The notes under the pieces are model-generated. The model saw only the letters and a list, made by a program, of their open reading frames with translations, made no database searches and was not told where the DNA came from. Shown in pieces: positions 44,652-55,079 of a stretch of DNA of 64,000 nt. How positions within the stretch are numbered: position 1 is the stretch's first letter; each line of letters begins with the position of its first letter. This stretch comes from Ryuthela nishihirai (taxonomy: Eukaryota > Arthropoda > Arachnida > Araneae > Heptathelidae), in the NCBI GenBank assembly GCA_038380435.1, contig JAWZYU010000025.1:26264707-26328706 (forward strand). The letters are read 5' to 3'. The position numbers and the translations under genes were made by a program.

Positions 44652-44748
44652 GGGAGGATGATATATACCTGGGATAGGTATCCCTATCCCCGGTGTATAT
44701 CACCCTCCCAATTTTATATTTCGGGGATAGGTACCTCTATCCCCGAAA
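44652..44748. repeat. Two adjacent inverted repeats
   Basis: First: 27-bp arms with three mismatches (44652-44709). Second: perfect 12-bp arms TTTCGGGGATAG and CTATCCCCGAAA (44719-44748). Both have a GGGATAGGTA-type apex. Confidence 0.9.
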
Positions 44749-44880
44749 ATTCTATTGTCTTATGCGAAATCTCAAACTCGTCTACTTGCTTTGAAATCAA
44801 CCCAGTTGTCATTGCATAATTTTGTTTTAGCTCCATAATCTATGTCCGACACTAAAAATAGATTTAGAAACACTATAAAA

Positions 44881-45056
44881 TGCGCGCTTGGCTACTGATC
44901 TAAGAGACGTGGGTTCGAGCTCCGTGTAAGGCATGGATGTGTGTGTCGTTTTTCTGCTGAGGTCCTGCCATCCTCTCAGACCTTCTACTATGGCATATAA
45001 ACTGACAGCCTCCTGTCAGACCTCTGTGGCAAGCAGCTGCTTGAAGAGGTATTTAT
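44881..45056 (+). repeat. SINE-B, slightly 5'-truncated
   Basis: Starts at GCGCGCTTGGCTACTG, lacking the A box. The rest is complete. Confidence 0.87.
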
Positions 45057-45894
45057 TATAAAATCTTATTCCACATAGAATATAATTTTTACCTTTCTTG
45101 TCCGGTGTAATATTTTAGTAATTGGGTAAACCCTACTAAACCTACACAAGTCATTCTCAGACTCCCCCCCCCCCCTCCCGAAACTAAATATTAAATCCTG
45201 GGTACATCCCTGGTAGCAAAGTGGTGCCTAAAATGTAACGCCCCTCTCCAGCGGTTGGACAGGTCTGATTCAAGTAATCAAAATAGATTTTAAAAAACCA
45301 AACTCGTGATTTGCAACTGTCATTATTGACACTTGGAATAGTAAACACTTTATTAAACAACACTATTACAAAATAATATTTGTTTTGCAGTACAAAATTA
45401 ATAAATGGAAAAAAAAAATCTTTAGTTCAACATACATTTATTTTGGATACTATCACAAATTGCAATTATCAATTGGCTAAAATGACTTATGAAAGTAGGA
45501 CATAATACGTATTTTCGCTGAATAAATATATTAATAGTATTTCTTAGGTTTATATATCCTTATATCAAATCACCATCAATATATATATACATGTGCAAGT
45601 CAGAAACATTACACGGAGATGATAAACTTTTCTGTATCTAATGAAGTAATGACAGCTAGCCCGGATCTAGAAAGGAGTGAGAGGGCTACGCTCCCGTCAC
45701 CCCTGACTATCTCCTTGACAATGTTACTTTAGGAGCCGGAAAAAAAATTAAACAGATATATATATATCACATATTTTTAATCAAATTTAAAAAGACCAGT
45801 ATAACAGTAAGAAAAATTTGGAAATTAAAACCGCATTCCAACTCTACCCAGTCCTTTTAAATTATTTTTAAATTCGGACCAAATTGATAATGAT
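45057..45894. other. Unassigned AT-rich sequence
   Basis: Contains one CCGGATCTAG motif (about 45662-45671). No gene. Confidence 0.4.
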
Positions 45895-45904
45895 GATATT
45901 TTCG

Positions 45905-47632
45905 TGAAAAGCAAAATAAGACTAAGAAGAGTCGTTAAGATATAAGGCATGAGGACTAAGAAGGCTAGTAAAAATTTAAGGCATAAGGAATGAAAAGGGT
46001 CGTTATGGTTAAGACATAAGGACAAGGAGTGTCGTTAAAGTCTGAGATAAGGACTATGAAGTGTCGATAAGATCTCAGCCAGGGACTGAACGAATCGCTA
46101 AGGTCAAGGCATAAGGACTAATAAGAATCGTTAAGATTTAAGCCGTAAGGATTAAGGGTCGTTAAAATTTAAGGCATAGGGACCAAGAAGGATCGTTAAA
46201 TTTTAAGTCATAGAGACAAGAAGTGTCGTTAAGATCTAAAGCATAAGGACAAGAAATTTCGTTAAGAGGTAAGGCATAAGGACCAAGAAGGTAGACAAGA
46301 TGTGAGGCATAAGGACTAAGAAGGGTCGTTAAGATGTAAGGCATAAGAACTAAGAAAGGTCGTTAAGATGTAAGGCATAAGGACTAAGAAAGGTCGTTAA
46401 GATGTAAGGCATAAGGCATAGGAACCAAGAAAGGTCGTTAAGATGTAAGGCATAAGGCATAGGAACTAAGAAAGGTCGTTAAGATGTAAGGCATAGGAAC
46501 TAAGAAAGGTCGTTAAGATGTAAGGCATAAGGCAATGGGAAATAAGAAAGGTCGTTAAGATATAAGGCATAGAAACTAAGAAAGGTCGTTAAGATGTAAG
46601 GCATAAGGCATAAGGACTAAGAAAGGTCGTTAAGATGTAAGGCATAAGGCATAGGAACCAAGAAAGGTCGTTAAGATGTAAGACATAAGGCATAGGAACC
46701 AAGAAAGATCGTTAAGATGTAAGGCATAAGGCATGAGGACTAAGAAAGGTCATTAAGATGTAAGGCATAAGGACTAAGAAAGGTCGTTAAGATGTAAGGC
46801 ATAAGGACTAAGAAAGGTCGTTAAGACGTAAGGCATAAGGACTAAGAAAGGTCGTTAAGATGTAAGGCATAAGGACTAAGAAAGGTCGTTAAGATGTAAG
46901 GCATAAGGACTAATAAAGGTCGTTAAGATGTAAGGCATAAGGACTAAGAAAGGTCGTTAAGATGTAAGGCATAAGGCATAGGAACCAAGAAAGGTCGTTA
47001 AGATGTAAGGCATAAGGACTAATAAAGGTCGTTAAGATGTAAGGCATAGGAACTAAGAAAGGTCGTTAAGATGTAAGGCATAAGGCATAGGAACCAAGAA
47101 AGGTCGTTAAGATGTAAGGCAAAGGCATGAGGACTAAGAAAGGTCATTAAGATGTAAGGCATAAGGACTAAGAAGGGTCGTTAAGATGTAAGGCATAAGG
47201 ACTAAGAAAGGTCGTTAAGACGTAAGGCATAAGGACTAAGAAAGGTCGTTAAGATGTAAGGCATAAGGACTAAGAAAGGTCGTTAAGACGTAAGGCATAA
47301 GGACTAAGAAAGGTCGTTAAGATGTAAGGCATAAGGACTAAGAAAGGTCGTTAAGATGTAAGGCATAAGGACTAAGAAAGGTCGTTAAGATGTAAGGAAT
47401 AAGGCATAGGTACCAAGAAAGATCGTTAAGATGTAAGGCATAAGGCATAGGAACTAAGAAAGGTCGTTAAGATGTAAGGCATAAGGCATAGGAACTAAGA
47501 AAGGTCGTTATGATGTAAAGCATAAGGCATAGGAACTAAGAAAGGTTGTTAAGATGTAAGGCATAAGGCATAGGAACTAAGAAAGTTGTTAAGATGTAAG
47601 GCATATGGACTAAAAGAGACCAAGAAGGGTCG
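45905..47632. repeat. Minisatellite, 34-bp unit with 41-bp variants
   Basis: Roughly 45-50 tandem copies of GGCATAAGGACTAAGAAAGG plus TCGTTAAGATGTAA (34 bp). About a third carry an extra 7-bp ATAAGGC, giving 41 bp, often with GGAACCAAG in place of GGACTAAG. The left 400 bp is diverged; the centre (46290-47590) is homogeneous. The unit is not a multiple of three, and stops recur in most frames, so coding is unlikely. Confidence 0.95.
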
Positions 47633-48117
47633 GAATTCCGGGTTAAAAGGCCTAACGTTCGGCTGAAGGAATAAAAAAAAAATCGTAATTATTATCGAAC
47701 TCAGACGGATAAGATATTTTTAGGACAAAGCTATAATTACCTAATGAATACCTCATATATATTGATATATATATTTAATAATGCGAAAATAATAATTTGG
47801 CCGTTGTTAGGACTGTCTCGATGAGAGTGTCGGCCAGGTTCCCTATTGCCTGACACGTTCGGATTGAAATCAAAATGCATGTATGATGTTGCACCTATTT
47901 TCATTTAAAAATTTATTATTTTTTAAGTTTAAATGAACTGACAGAGTTCAACTGAAATTCATAAAACTGATTTTTAACTAGTTTAAGCTCAACATTTTAT
48001 TTTTCATCATTATTTAAACCAATAGAAGCTATGAGAATTGTATTTTCAGAGGCAGCTGTAGCTGGTACAATAGTCTGAGCCAATCGAATGACAGACAATT
48101 AACGTTCCCTTATCCTT
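47633..48117. other. Unassigned sequence
   Basis: AT-rich flank of the minisatellite. No gene or repeat family recognised. Confidence 0.4.
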
Positions 48118-48410
48118 TAGTCCAATATTTTCCAAACTTTTTCTGTTGGTGACACATTTCTCAAATAGTCCATTAGCTGCGACACTCCTGTGGTAAAAAG
48201 TCAATTATTCTTGCTTTATTATATAACTCAAAACTCAGTTTATTTAAACGAAAAAGCATACTATGCTCAACATTTGACAAAAACGATAAAATGATAAGAA
48301 GTCTTAAAAAAAAGTACTCAAGTGCAAATTGTTATATAGTATTATTTTGTTTTTATAATTTTCGTAATACATCGGGACCTTGGACGCAGCACACTGGTTG
48401 GGAACCCATG
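48118..48410. mobile_element. hAT-like element, second type, probable
   Basis: The left edge CCAATATTTTCCAAACTTTTTC and the right edge CACACTGGTTGGGAACCC resemble the CAGTGTTTCCCAAAC-type ends of hAT MITEs. No matching 8-bp TSD is seen, so the boundaries are approximate. Confidence 0.5.
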
Positions 48411-48417
48411 CTCTAGT

Positions 48418-48618
48418 ACGGTTTGTCTCAACCTTTTATGCTTCACTTACCCCCTGGAAATGTGTATGTAATTGGCGTACACCTTACATAGGTATATAAA
48501 ACTATAGTTATAGTATAATAATGCCAACTTAGCGATTTTGTAACTAGCTCTAGCGACCTTTGAGCTCTCACGGCGTACCCCAAAACATTTTACCGCGTAC
48601 CCCACGTTGAGAACCCCT
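48418..48618. mobile_element. hAT-type MITE
   Basis: Same family as 13270-13468 (GTACCCCAAAA and CTTTGAGCTCTCACGGCG blocks), with end GTTGAGAACCCCT. TSD GCTCTAGT at 48410-48417 and GTTCTAGT at 48619-48626, one mismatch. Confidence 0.87.
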
Positions 48619-48626
48619 GTTCTAGT

Positions 48627-49348
48627 GTCTTTCAGGGGTTTATAAACTTTTATGCTTATTTTTTCCTTCCAAAACCCCTTATATTTAGATTTTTGCCTTC
48701 GGAATCCTTGCATTTAAAATAATTTTTCCCTGAATCCTAATCAGCAGATGGTAGAGAAGAGAATTTTAATCATTATAAACAATTCTCTCAATATTCACAA
48801 AAAACGAGATAAAGTCATCAAATCAAAGGTAATTGAGGACCATTTCCAGATTTCAGGATTGTAAAGCCAATCTAATATTCCTTTTGCAGATGGGAATGAT
48901 TCCTTAACTGTTGCATGTGTCAGACAAATGTCGAATGATGAGTTGGTTCATAATTTCTTATTATCAGTCTCACACAGAACTGGAGCGAGCTTTCCAGTTT
49001 GGAAATTCCTACTCTATTGCACACAACCAGACCTGTATCTAGGAAAAAATTAAAGGGGGGGGGGGGGGGGGGGGGGGGGGGAAGCAAGATACACATTCGA
49101 GCCAGCAAAATGAAAATGGGGGGGGAAATGGATTTCCAATGCATCTAACATTTCCCCCTCCGTTTTATCTGTTTAAAAAATTTCCTTAAAAATGTATGAA
49201 CTATAAATGTTTAATAATCTTTTCTGTCTCTCCTACCATTATTAGCATTTTGAATGGGGGAGGGAATGGTCTTCTTGCTCCCCCCCCCCCTCAGTCCTAC
49301 GTTGTAGGGTAATAAGATCTCAAACGGGCAGAGTCCTGCCATTGGGTA
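48627..49348. other. Unassigned sequence with a 27-nt G-run
   Basis: Uninterrupted G-run at 49055-49081, preceded by CTGTATCTAGGAAAAAATTAAA, a variant of the CCGGATCTAG motif seen elsewhere. Further G- and C-runs near 49117 and 49280. No gene. Confidence 0.55.
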
Positions 49349-49851
49349 CAGTCGCTCAAAAAAGTATCCGAACACTATGGTTGATTACAGAATTCAGAAA
49401 AAATATCTGGCAACGATTTTTTTAGAAATTAGCGATCTGGCAACCTTCGTGTCACGTGACACGAAGGTTGCCAGATCACTAATTGGCGGTTAATGTTCAC
49501 AGCACATTGAATCGTGTGAGCTCACAAAAACCTGGATCGTGTGGGCCCACTCACAGAAATATTGAGCGTATGCAGTTATCGTTCACAGCAAACTGGAGCG
49601 GTTGCGGTTAATGTTCACAGCACATTGAATCGTGTGAGCTCACAAAAACCTGGATCGTGTGGACCCACTCACAGAAATATTGAGCGTGTGCAGTTACCGT
49701 TCACAGCAAACTGGAGCGTGTGTAGTAACTGCACACGCTCCAGTTTGCTGTGAACGGTAACTGGAGCGTGTACAGTTGCTGTACACGCTCCAGATATTTT
49801 TTCTGAATTCTGTAATCAACCATAGTGTTCGGATACTTTTTTGAGCGATTG
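49349..49851. mobile_element. MITE-1, long palindromic copy
   Basis: TA at 49347-49348 and 49852-49853. It contains the compact CACGTGACACG centre, then two tandem copies of the block GTTCACAGCACATTGAATCG ... AAATATTGAGCG (near 49496 and 49612), and then the CACACGCTCC dyads. It combines the compact and palindromic subtypes in one element. Confidence 0.9.
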
Positions 49852-49853
49852 TA

Positions 49854-50252
49854 CGTCCAACGAAAAGTAATGTACCTGTGGTGTACAAGGGACTTCTATT
49901 TTCAAACTGCCTAAAAGTGGCGATTTAATAACGGGTGTCAGGTTTCCGGCAGAATTATCCCTACGCCAGCAATCAATTAGTTCCATGCAGTATTATTAAT
50001 TCAGTGATTTTTATATTCATTAAAAAATAACCCTTTCTCCTCCTTCGTATTTAAGTATTTCAAATAAAGGCTACCGACATCTACTCGAAAAGGCAAGAAA
50101 AGTAAGTCCAGATTTCGGATCAACTGAATCAAATAAATCTTTACCTTTGATACGCAAACGCTCGATGTTAATCTAAATAAGGCACTTGATCATTTTAATC
50201 TGTCTTTAGGAAACGTTTCAGTCTGTACTAGCACAATCTTTTTATCAATCCA
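49854..50252. other. Unassigned AT-rich sequence
   Basis: No gene or repeat family recognised. Confidence 0.4.
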
Positions 50253-50455
50253 TATCCCGTTGCCGAGTGGTTAGCATGCTAGGCTACTGAACTAAGGGAC
50301 CTGGGTTAGAGCCCGGATAAGGTATGGATGTTTGTGTTGTTTTTCTGCTGAGGTCCTGTCATCCTTATAGACCTTCTACTATGGCAAATAAACTGACAGG
50401 CTCCTATCAGACCTCTGTGGCAAGCAGCTGCTTGAGGGGGTATTTATTTTATTAT
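50253..50455 (+). repeat. SINE-B copy
   Basis: Full length, with minor changes in the B box (GGTTAGAGCCCGG). It lies about 350 bp downstream of the receptor gene's stop codon. Confidence 0.88.
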
Positions 50456-50796
50456 TTATATCAACTTCCACTTAAAATGCTATTCGTATTTTCCGACATT
50501 TTCGGTTATCCGACCACCCTTCGTTCCAGTTTAGATCGGATAATAGGGGTTCTACTGTATCTTTGTTTTTATCAAACTGTGTATCAAGTATCTTTGTAAT
50601 TTCTGTATACCTTCTTCATGGAGAAAAAAAAACTTGGTTTCTTTACATCTCTGAAGAAAATAGTGATATTAAGCCCACCTTTTGGCAAGATTGTGTTCTA
50701 ATTTCTCCCGGTCTTAAACCGGCCTACTTCAACTTTAGAATCTTATTGCTGAACGATCTTTCGTAAGAAAAGCAATAAGACATCCACATCTTCTGC

Positions 50797-51795
50797 TCAC
50801 TCATTTTCTAGTTTCTTCCATCGACACACACTGGCCATGAAATATGCAGTCCCGTCCCCAAGATCTTCTTCGACTAAAATATGAAAGAGAGGACGTACAG
50901 CCGCAAACACCACAGTGACCCAAGACGTCCACATCGCTGCTTTTTCATTGGCCACAAGGGATTGACAGAGGTCCATTTTTTGGTAGATAGCGACATGCGC
51001 AGTGTAGCAGACGAACGGCAATGTTCCAATCATGTACAACACAAAGAGAGTAACAATTCCTTTCAGACTTAACGGCTTCAATTCGTCTGGAGAACACCTT
51101 TCAGTACACTGAGAAGAAGCAGAAGAAGATGGCGTCTCATAGGGAAGTATCTGTGGACTCACAGTCCGTCTCCTTTTCGAAGACCAAAAGCACAAATCAG
51201 TCAACAAAATGATCACCATCGGGTAGTGCAGAAAGTAAATTATGCAAATCAATACAGAAAACGATGGTGACCAGGCAAATGGGACAGAACAGATTTCGTG
51301 CCAATTATTCCATCCAGTTAATGGTATCAGGGATATAATGACTGCCTCGCACCAGGCCAGCACTACCAACAACCCAATGACAAGGTGGTTGCTATGGAAA
51401 CGACGGTAAGTTCGCGGGCGTGCCACCAAATGATGCTGAAGTACCAAGAGCGTAATGAGTGGTGTGAAAGTAAATAAAGTGAGTAAATGGAGGCCAGAAG
51501 GTAACAAGAAGCACAAGAGGTAGTTGTCTATGATTCTCTCCTCTTGCCAAAAGACGACCACTTTGTAGATGTACCAAACGACTGTGAGCGAGGAAAGCTG
51601 TCCGCAGACGCACAGATTGATGATAATGATGTTTTTATTTCTCTTCAGAAGTCGCTGATGGATGATCACAATGAATTGGGTAAGATTTAGAAAGAATGAC
51701 AAGGTCGCTGTGGCAACAGCAAGAATGACATATATCTTGTCGACGTCGTAAGTCGCAACGGCAGACGATGTGCAGTTATCCGGAACGGAAATCAT
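50797..51795 (-). CDS. Single-exon 7TM receptor, divergent class A-like GPCR
   Basis: A 332-residue integral membrane receptor, expected to signal through G proteins at the cell surface. The start is ATG 51793-51795 (context GCC-ATG-A); the open frame extends six codons upstream to a GTG and an in-frame TAA at 51814-51816, but has no earlier ATG. Predicted segments: N-terminus with sequon NCT (residue 7); TM1 21-46; TM2 55-80; TM3 93-118; TM4 137-160 with W148; TM5 178-203 with P192; a Ser- and Cys-rich third loop 204-243; TM6 245-270 with P260; TM7 288-308. C95 and C169 could form the usual TM3-ECL2 disulfide. Key motifs are altered: DRY is QHH (120-122) followed by LVARP, and NPxxY is RPLFH (301-305). 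The cytoplasmic tail is only about 24 residues. No ligand can be assigned. It is intact across 1 kb amid decayed repeats, which suggests selection. Confidence 0.8.
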   Translation of the reverse strand: MISVPDNCTSSAVATYDVDKIYVILAVATATLSFFLNLTQFIVIIHQRLLKRNKNIIIINLCVCGQLSSLTVVWYIYKVVVFWQEERIIDNYLLCFLLPSGLHLLTLFTFTPLITLLVLQHHLVARPRTYRRFHSNHLVIGLLVVLAWCEAVIISLIPLTGWNNWHEICSVPFAWSPSFSVLICIIYFLHYPMVIILLTDLCFWSSKRRRTVSPQILPYETPSSSASSQCTERCSPDELKPLSLKGIVTLFVLYMIGTLPFVCYTAHVAIYQKMDLCQSLVANEKAAMWTSWVTVVFAAVRPLFHILVEEDLGDGTAYFMASVCRWKKLENE

Positions 51796-51804
51796 GGCTG
51801 CCGA

Positions 51805-51812
51805 TGACGTCA
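51805..51812. promoter_or_regulatory. CRE-type palindrome upstream of the receptor ATG
   Basis: TGACGTCA lies 10 bp upstream of the receptor start codon. The match is exact and palindromic. Chance occurrence cannot be excluded, and its closeness to the ATG means it may be in the transcript rather than the promoter. Confidence 0.3.
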
Positions 51813-51977
51813 CTTAATTCTCTTGTTTTTATTTTTCGTCTGGAAAAGAATTCAGATGTCGAAATCGTTCGTTTGATGGAATATTTCTGCCTAGGTGTTT
51901 ACTGGAAGATGCTGCTTCTCAAGATCTGCAAAAAAAAATATTCTAATCAATTAACGGCAAAATTAAAACTATAAATT

Positions 51978-52548
51978 TCTGGCAAAAAAAAAATATCCGA
52001 ACACTATGGTTGATTACAGAATTCAGAAAAAATATCAGACAACGATTTTTTTTAGAAATTAGTGATCTCGCAACCTTTGTGTCACGTGATTATAGAATTC
52101 AGGAAAAATATCTGGAGCGTGTACAGCAACTGTACACGCTCCAGTTACCAACAAACTGGAGCGTGTGCAGTTACTGCACACGCTCCAGTTTGCTGTGAAC
52201 GGTAACTGCACACGCTCAATATTTCCGTGAGTGAGCCCACACGATCTAGTATCAAAATAATACGACCACCTACAGTCGCTCAAAAAAGTATCCGAACACT
52301 ATGGTTGATTACAGAATTCAGAAAAAATATCTACAGCGTGTACAGCAACTGCACACGCTCAATATTTCCCTGAGTGAGCCCACACGATCTAGTATCAAAA
52401 TAATATGACCACCTACAGTCGCTCAAAAAAGTATCCGAACACCATGGTTGATTACAGAATTCAGAAAAAATATCTGACAACGTTTTCTTTAGAAATTAGT
52501 GATCTGGCAACCTTCGTGTCACGTGACACGAAGGTTGCCAGATCACTA
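51978..52548. mobile_element. MITE-1 cluster, three partial modules with MITE-2 pieces
   Basis: Three left-end modules (from 51989, 52273 and 52418). The first lacks its outer TIR. The modules are joined by TATCAAAATAATA(C/T)GACCACC, a MITE-2 end sequence, at about 52250 and 52392. The final module has the compact CACGTGACACG centre and lacks a right TIR. This suggests repeated insertion or rearrangement at one place. Confidence 0.8.
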
Positions 52549-52624
52549 GACCGTTAATTGACCAAAGGAAATCCTCCTTTTATAGTTTAAAGCTTATTCT
52601 GGGCAGTATTGGCCCAGAATAAGG

Positions 52625-53016
52625 TTGTTTGGGTTGGGTTTTTTTCCTCTGAGCGGCACTTTTTTTGCACACCATGGGCTAAATGGCCAGGTCACATGGA
52701 CCCCGAAGGCTCAGAGAAGGTTGGGGGAGGGGACCCACTGGAACAGCTGTTGGGAGACAGATGGTAGCCTCCCGTCAAGGCCATCCAGCGTGTTCTTTAA
52801 CGTGCACAGGGTATGGCTCACCCATACACGGGGCCACGGCTTAACGTCCCATCCGACGGACGGCAGCCTTTCCAAGCCCATCGGTATCCCCTACTGACCG
52901 TGGGCAGGGCGGGGAATTTTTGCGGAGATAAATCTCAAAGCTGACCCAGCTGGGACTCGAACCTGCGAACTACAGATTACGAGCCTGGCGCGCTACCGAC
53001 TGAGCCATCCCCGCCC
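52625..53016 (-). repeat. SINE-A copy with 11-bp TSD
   Basis: Full length, with TSD CCAGAATAAGG at 52614-52624 and 53017-53027. Confidence 0.93.
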
Positions 53017-53029
53017 CCAGAATAAGGTA

Positions 53030-53710
53030 ACTAGAAATATAAATTGAATAGAATTGAACCCATATTTGGCTGTATACACATCCACTCCAAAATTTTAGGA
53101 TTTCCGTGTTATTTCAGTGGAAATCTAAATTTGAAGTTTTAAAGACTTCTAAAATATTCATTTAATGGAAAAATGTGTTTGAAGACAATTTAAAAAACGC
53201 AATCAAATCCATTTAAATCTCGATTTTTCAAAATTGTTCGGTCCGTATTTAAAGATTGGATTGGATTGTTTTACCTCTGAGCGGCACTTTTTTGCACACC
53301 ATGGGCTAAATGGCCAGGTCACATGGACCCCGAAGGCTGTGAGAAGGTTGGGGGAGGGGACCAACTGGAACAGCTGTTGGGAGACAGATGGTAGCCTCCC
53401 GTCAAGGCCATCCAGTGTGTTCTTTAACGTGCACAGGGTATGGCTCTCCCGCACACGGGGCTACGGCTTAACGTCCCATCCGACGGACGGCGGCCTTTTC
53501 AAGCCCATCGGTGTCCCCTACTGACCGTGGGCAGGGCGGGGAAATTTTGCGGAGATAAATCTCAACGCTGACCCAGCTGGGACTCGAACCTGGGAACTAC
53601 AGATTACGAGCTTTGCGCGCTACCGACTGAGCCATCCGCGCCCCTCCGTATTCAAAGATTTGCGAAAGCTGGGATATTTAAAAATAAATTATACTGTTTT
53701 ATAAAAATCA
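53030..53710 (+). repeat. Unclassified dispersed repeat, copy 2
   Basis: Matches 24790-25450 and, inverted, 55080-55330 in blocks such as TTTAATGGAAAAATGTG, AAATCTCGATTTTTCA and GCGAAAGCTGGGATATTTAA. It is interrupted by a SINE-A at 53258. Confidence 0.6.
53258..53644 (-). repeat. SINE-A copy with 16-bp TSD
   Basis: Full length, with TSD TCCGTATTTAAAGATT at 53242-53257 and TCCGTATTCAAAGATT at 53645-53660, one mismatch. Confidence 0.93.
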
Positions 53711-53833
53711 TTCACAATTGTCCAATACTAAATTAAACATTAGGTAAATTTTTAAAATATATATATTAGAGATTTTTAGTTGCATTTTTTCCACTCATAG
53801 ATATTTTATCATAATATATCCCACTCATAGATA

Positions 53834-54007
53834 TATTGAGCGTGTGCAGCTACCGTTCACAGCAAACTGGAGCGTGTGCAGTTACTGCACACGCTCCAGT
53901 TTGCTGTGAACGGTAACTGGAGCGTGTACAGTTGCTATACACGCTCCAGATTTTTTTTCTGAATTCTGCAATCAACCATAGCGTTTGGATACTTTTTTGA
54001 GCGACTG
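53834..54007. mobile_element. MITE-1, left-truncated palindromic copy
   Basis: Contains the CACACGCTCC dyads and the right end TTTTTTGAGCGACTG before TA (54008-54009). The left TIR is missing. Confidence 0.85.
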
Positions 54008-54009
54008 TA

Positions 54010-54295
54010 TAACTTTTACCAATCACCTTACCACCGATTATATATCACATATAAAGAAAGGAAGCTCGCTACACTGATTAAAGATGCCCTGTTGCTCTAC
54101 TACCAAACAAAACTTACCACCATACGAAGACAATTTTTAATCGTCTCCGCGCACACACCAAAGGAAATCCTCCTTTTTACACACTATTACAACTCTCTAT
54201 TCCATTTTAATCCTTTAAAATCAGTCGTGTTCCGATCAATTCATGGCGTAATTCAAACTCTGTGCTGTATCTCGTGTGCCTCCTAGTACCATAGT
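54010..54295. other. Unassigned sequence
   Basis: Contains ACCAAAGGAAATCCTCCTTT (54157-54176), also present at 52560. No gene. Confidence 0.4.
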
Positions 54296-54306
54296 CTCGT
54301 TCTCAT

Positions 54307-54695
54307 GGGGGCGGGGATGGCTCAGTCGGTAGCGCGCCAGGCTCCTAATCTGTAGTTCCCAGGTTCGAGTCCCAGCTGGGTCAGCGTTGAGATTTATCTC
54401 CGCAAAATTCCCCGCCCTGCCCACGGTCAGTAGGGGACACCGATGGGCTTGGAAAGGCCGCCGTCCATCGGATGGGACGTTAAGCCGTGGCTCTGTGTGC
54501 GGGAGAGCCATACCCTGTGCACGTTAAAGAACACGCTGGATGGCTTTGACGGGAGGCTACCATCTGTCTCCCAACAGCTGTTCCAGTGGGTCCCCTCTCC
54601 CAACCTTCTCTGAGCCTTCGGGGTCCATGTGACCTGGCCATTTAGCCCATGGTGTGCAAAAAAGTGCCGCTCAGAGGTAAAACAACCCAACCCAA
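54307..54695 (+). repeat. SINE-A copy with 11-bp TSD
   Basis: Full length, with TSD CTCGTTCTCAT at 54296-54306 and 54696-54706. Confidence 0.94.
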
Positions 54696-54751
54696 CTCGT
54701 TCTCATTGTTCCACGTGTAGATTTCATTTCAGTATTATTAAATGGTTTAAG

Positions 54752-55064
54752 CCAGGGGTTCCCAACGTGTGGTACGCGGTAAAATATTTTGGGGTACCCC
54801 GTAAGAGCTGAAAAGTCGCTTGGCCTAATAACAAAGTCGCTAAGTTGGCATTATTATACCATATAGTTTTATCTATATGTATAAGGGGTACGCCAGTTAC
54901 ATACACATTTCCAGGGGTACAGTCGCTCAAAAAAGTATCCGAACACTACGGTTGATTACAGAATTCAGAAAAAATATCTGGCAACGATTTTGTTTAGAAA
55001 TTTTTTTAGCAACCTTCGTGTCACGTGACACGAAGGTTGCTAAAAAAAATTTCCTTAAACCACT
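54752..55064. mobile_element. hAT-type MITE interrupted by MITE-1
   Basis: TSD GGTTTAAG at 54744-54751 and 55065-55072. The left part matches the hAT MITE family (opposite orientation to 13270). A MITE-1 entered at a TA at 54918-54919, and the right side of both elements is degraded. Confidence 0.87.
54920..55045. mobile_element. MITE-1, right-truncated, inside the hAT MITE
   Basis: Left TIR and CACGTGACACG centre are present. It stops at AGGTTGCTAAAAAAA without the right TIR. Confidence 0.85.
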
Positions 55065-55079
55065 GGTTTAAGCATTAAT

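Noticed and set aside
45905..47632. Open frames within the minisatellite
   Set aside because: The 34-bp unit shifts frame each copy, no frame stays open through the array, and there is no start context.
51811..51813. GTG start for the receptor, giving 338 residues
   Set aside because: A eukaryotic gene would more plausibly use the ATG at 51793-51795, which has a better context. The extra six codons overlap the TGACGTCA site.
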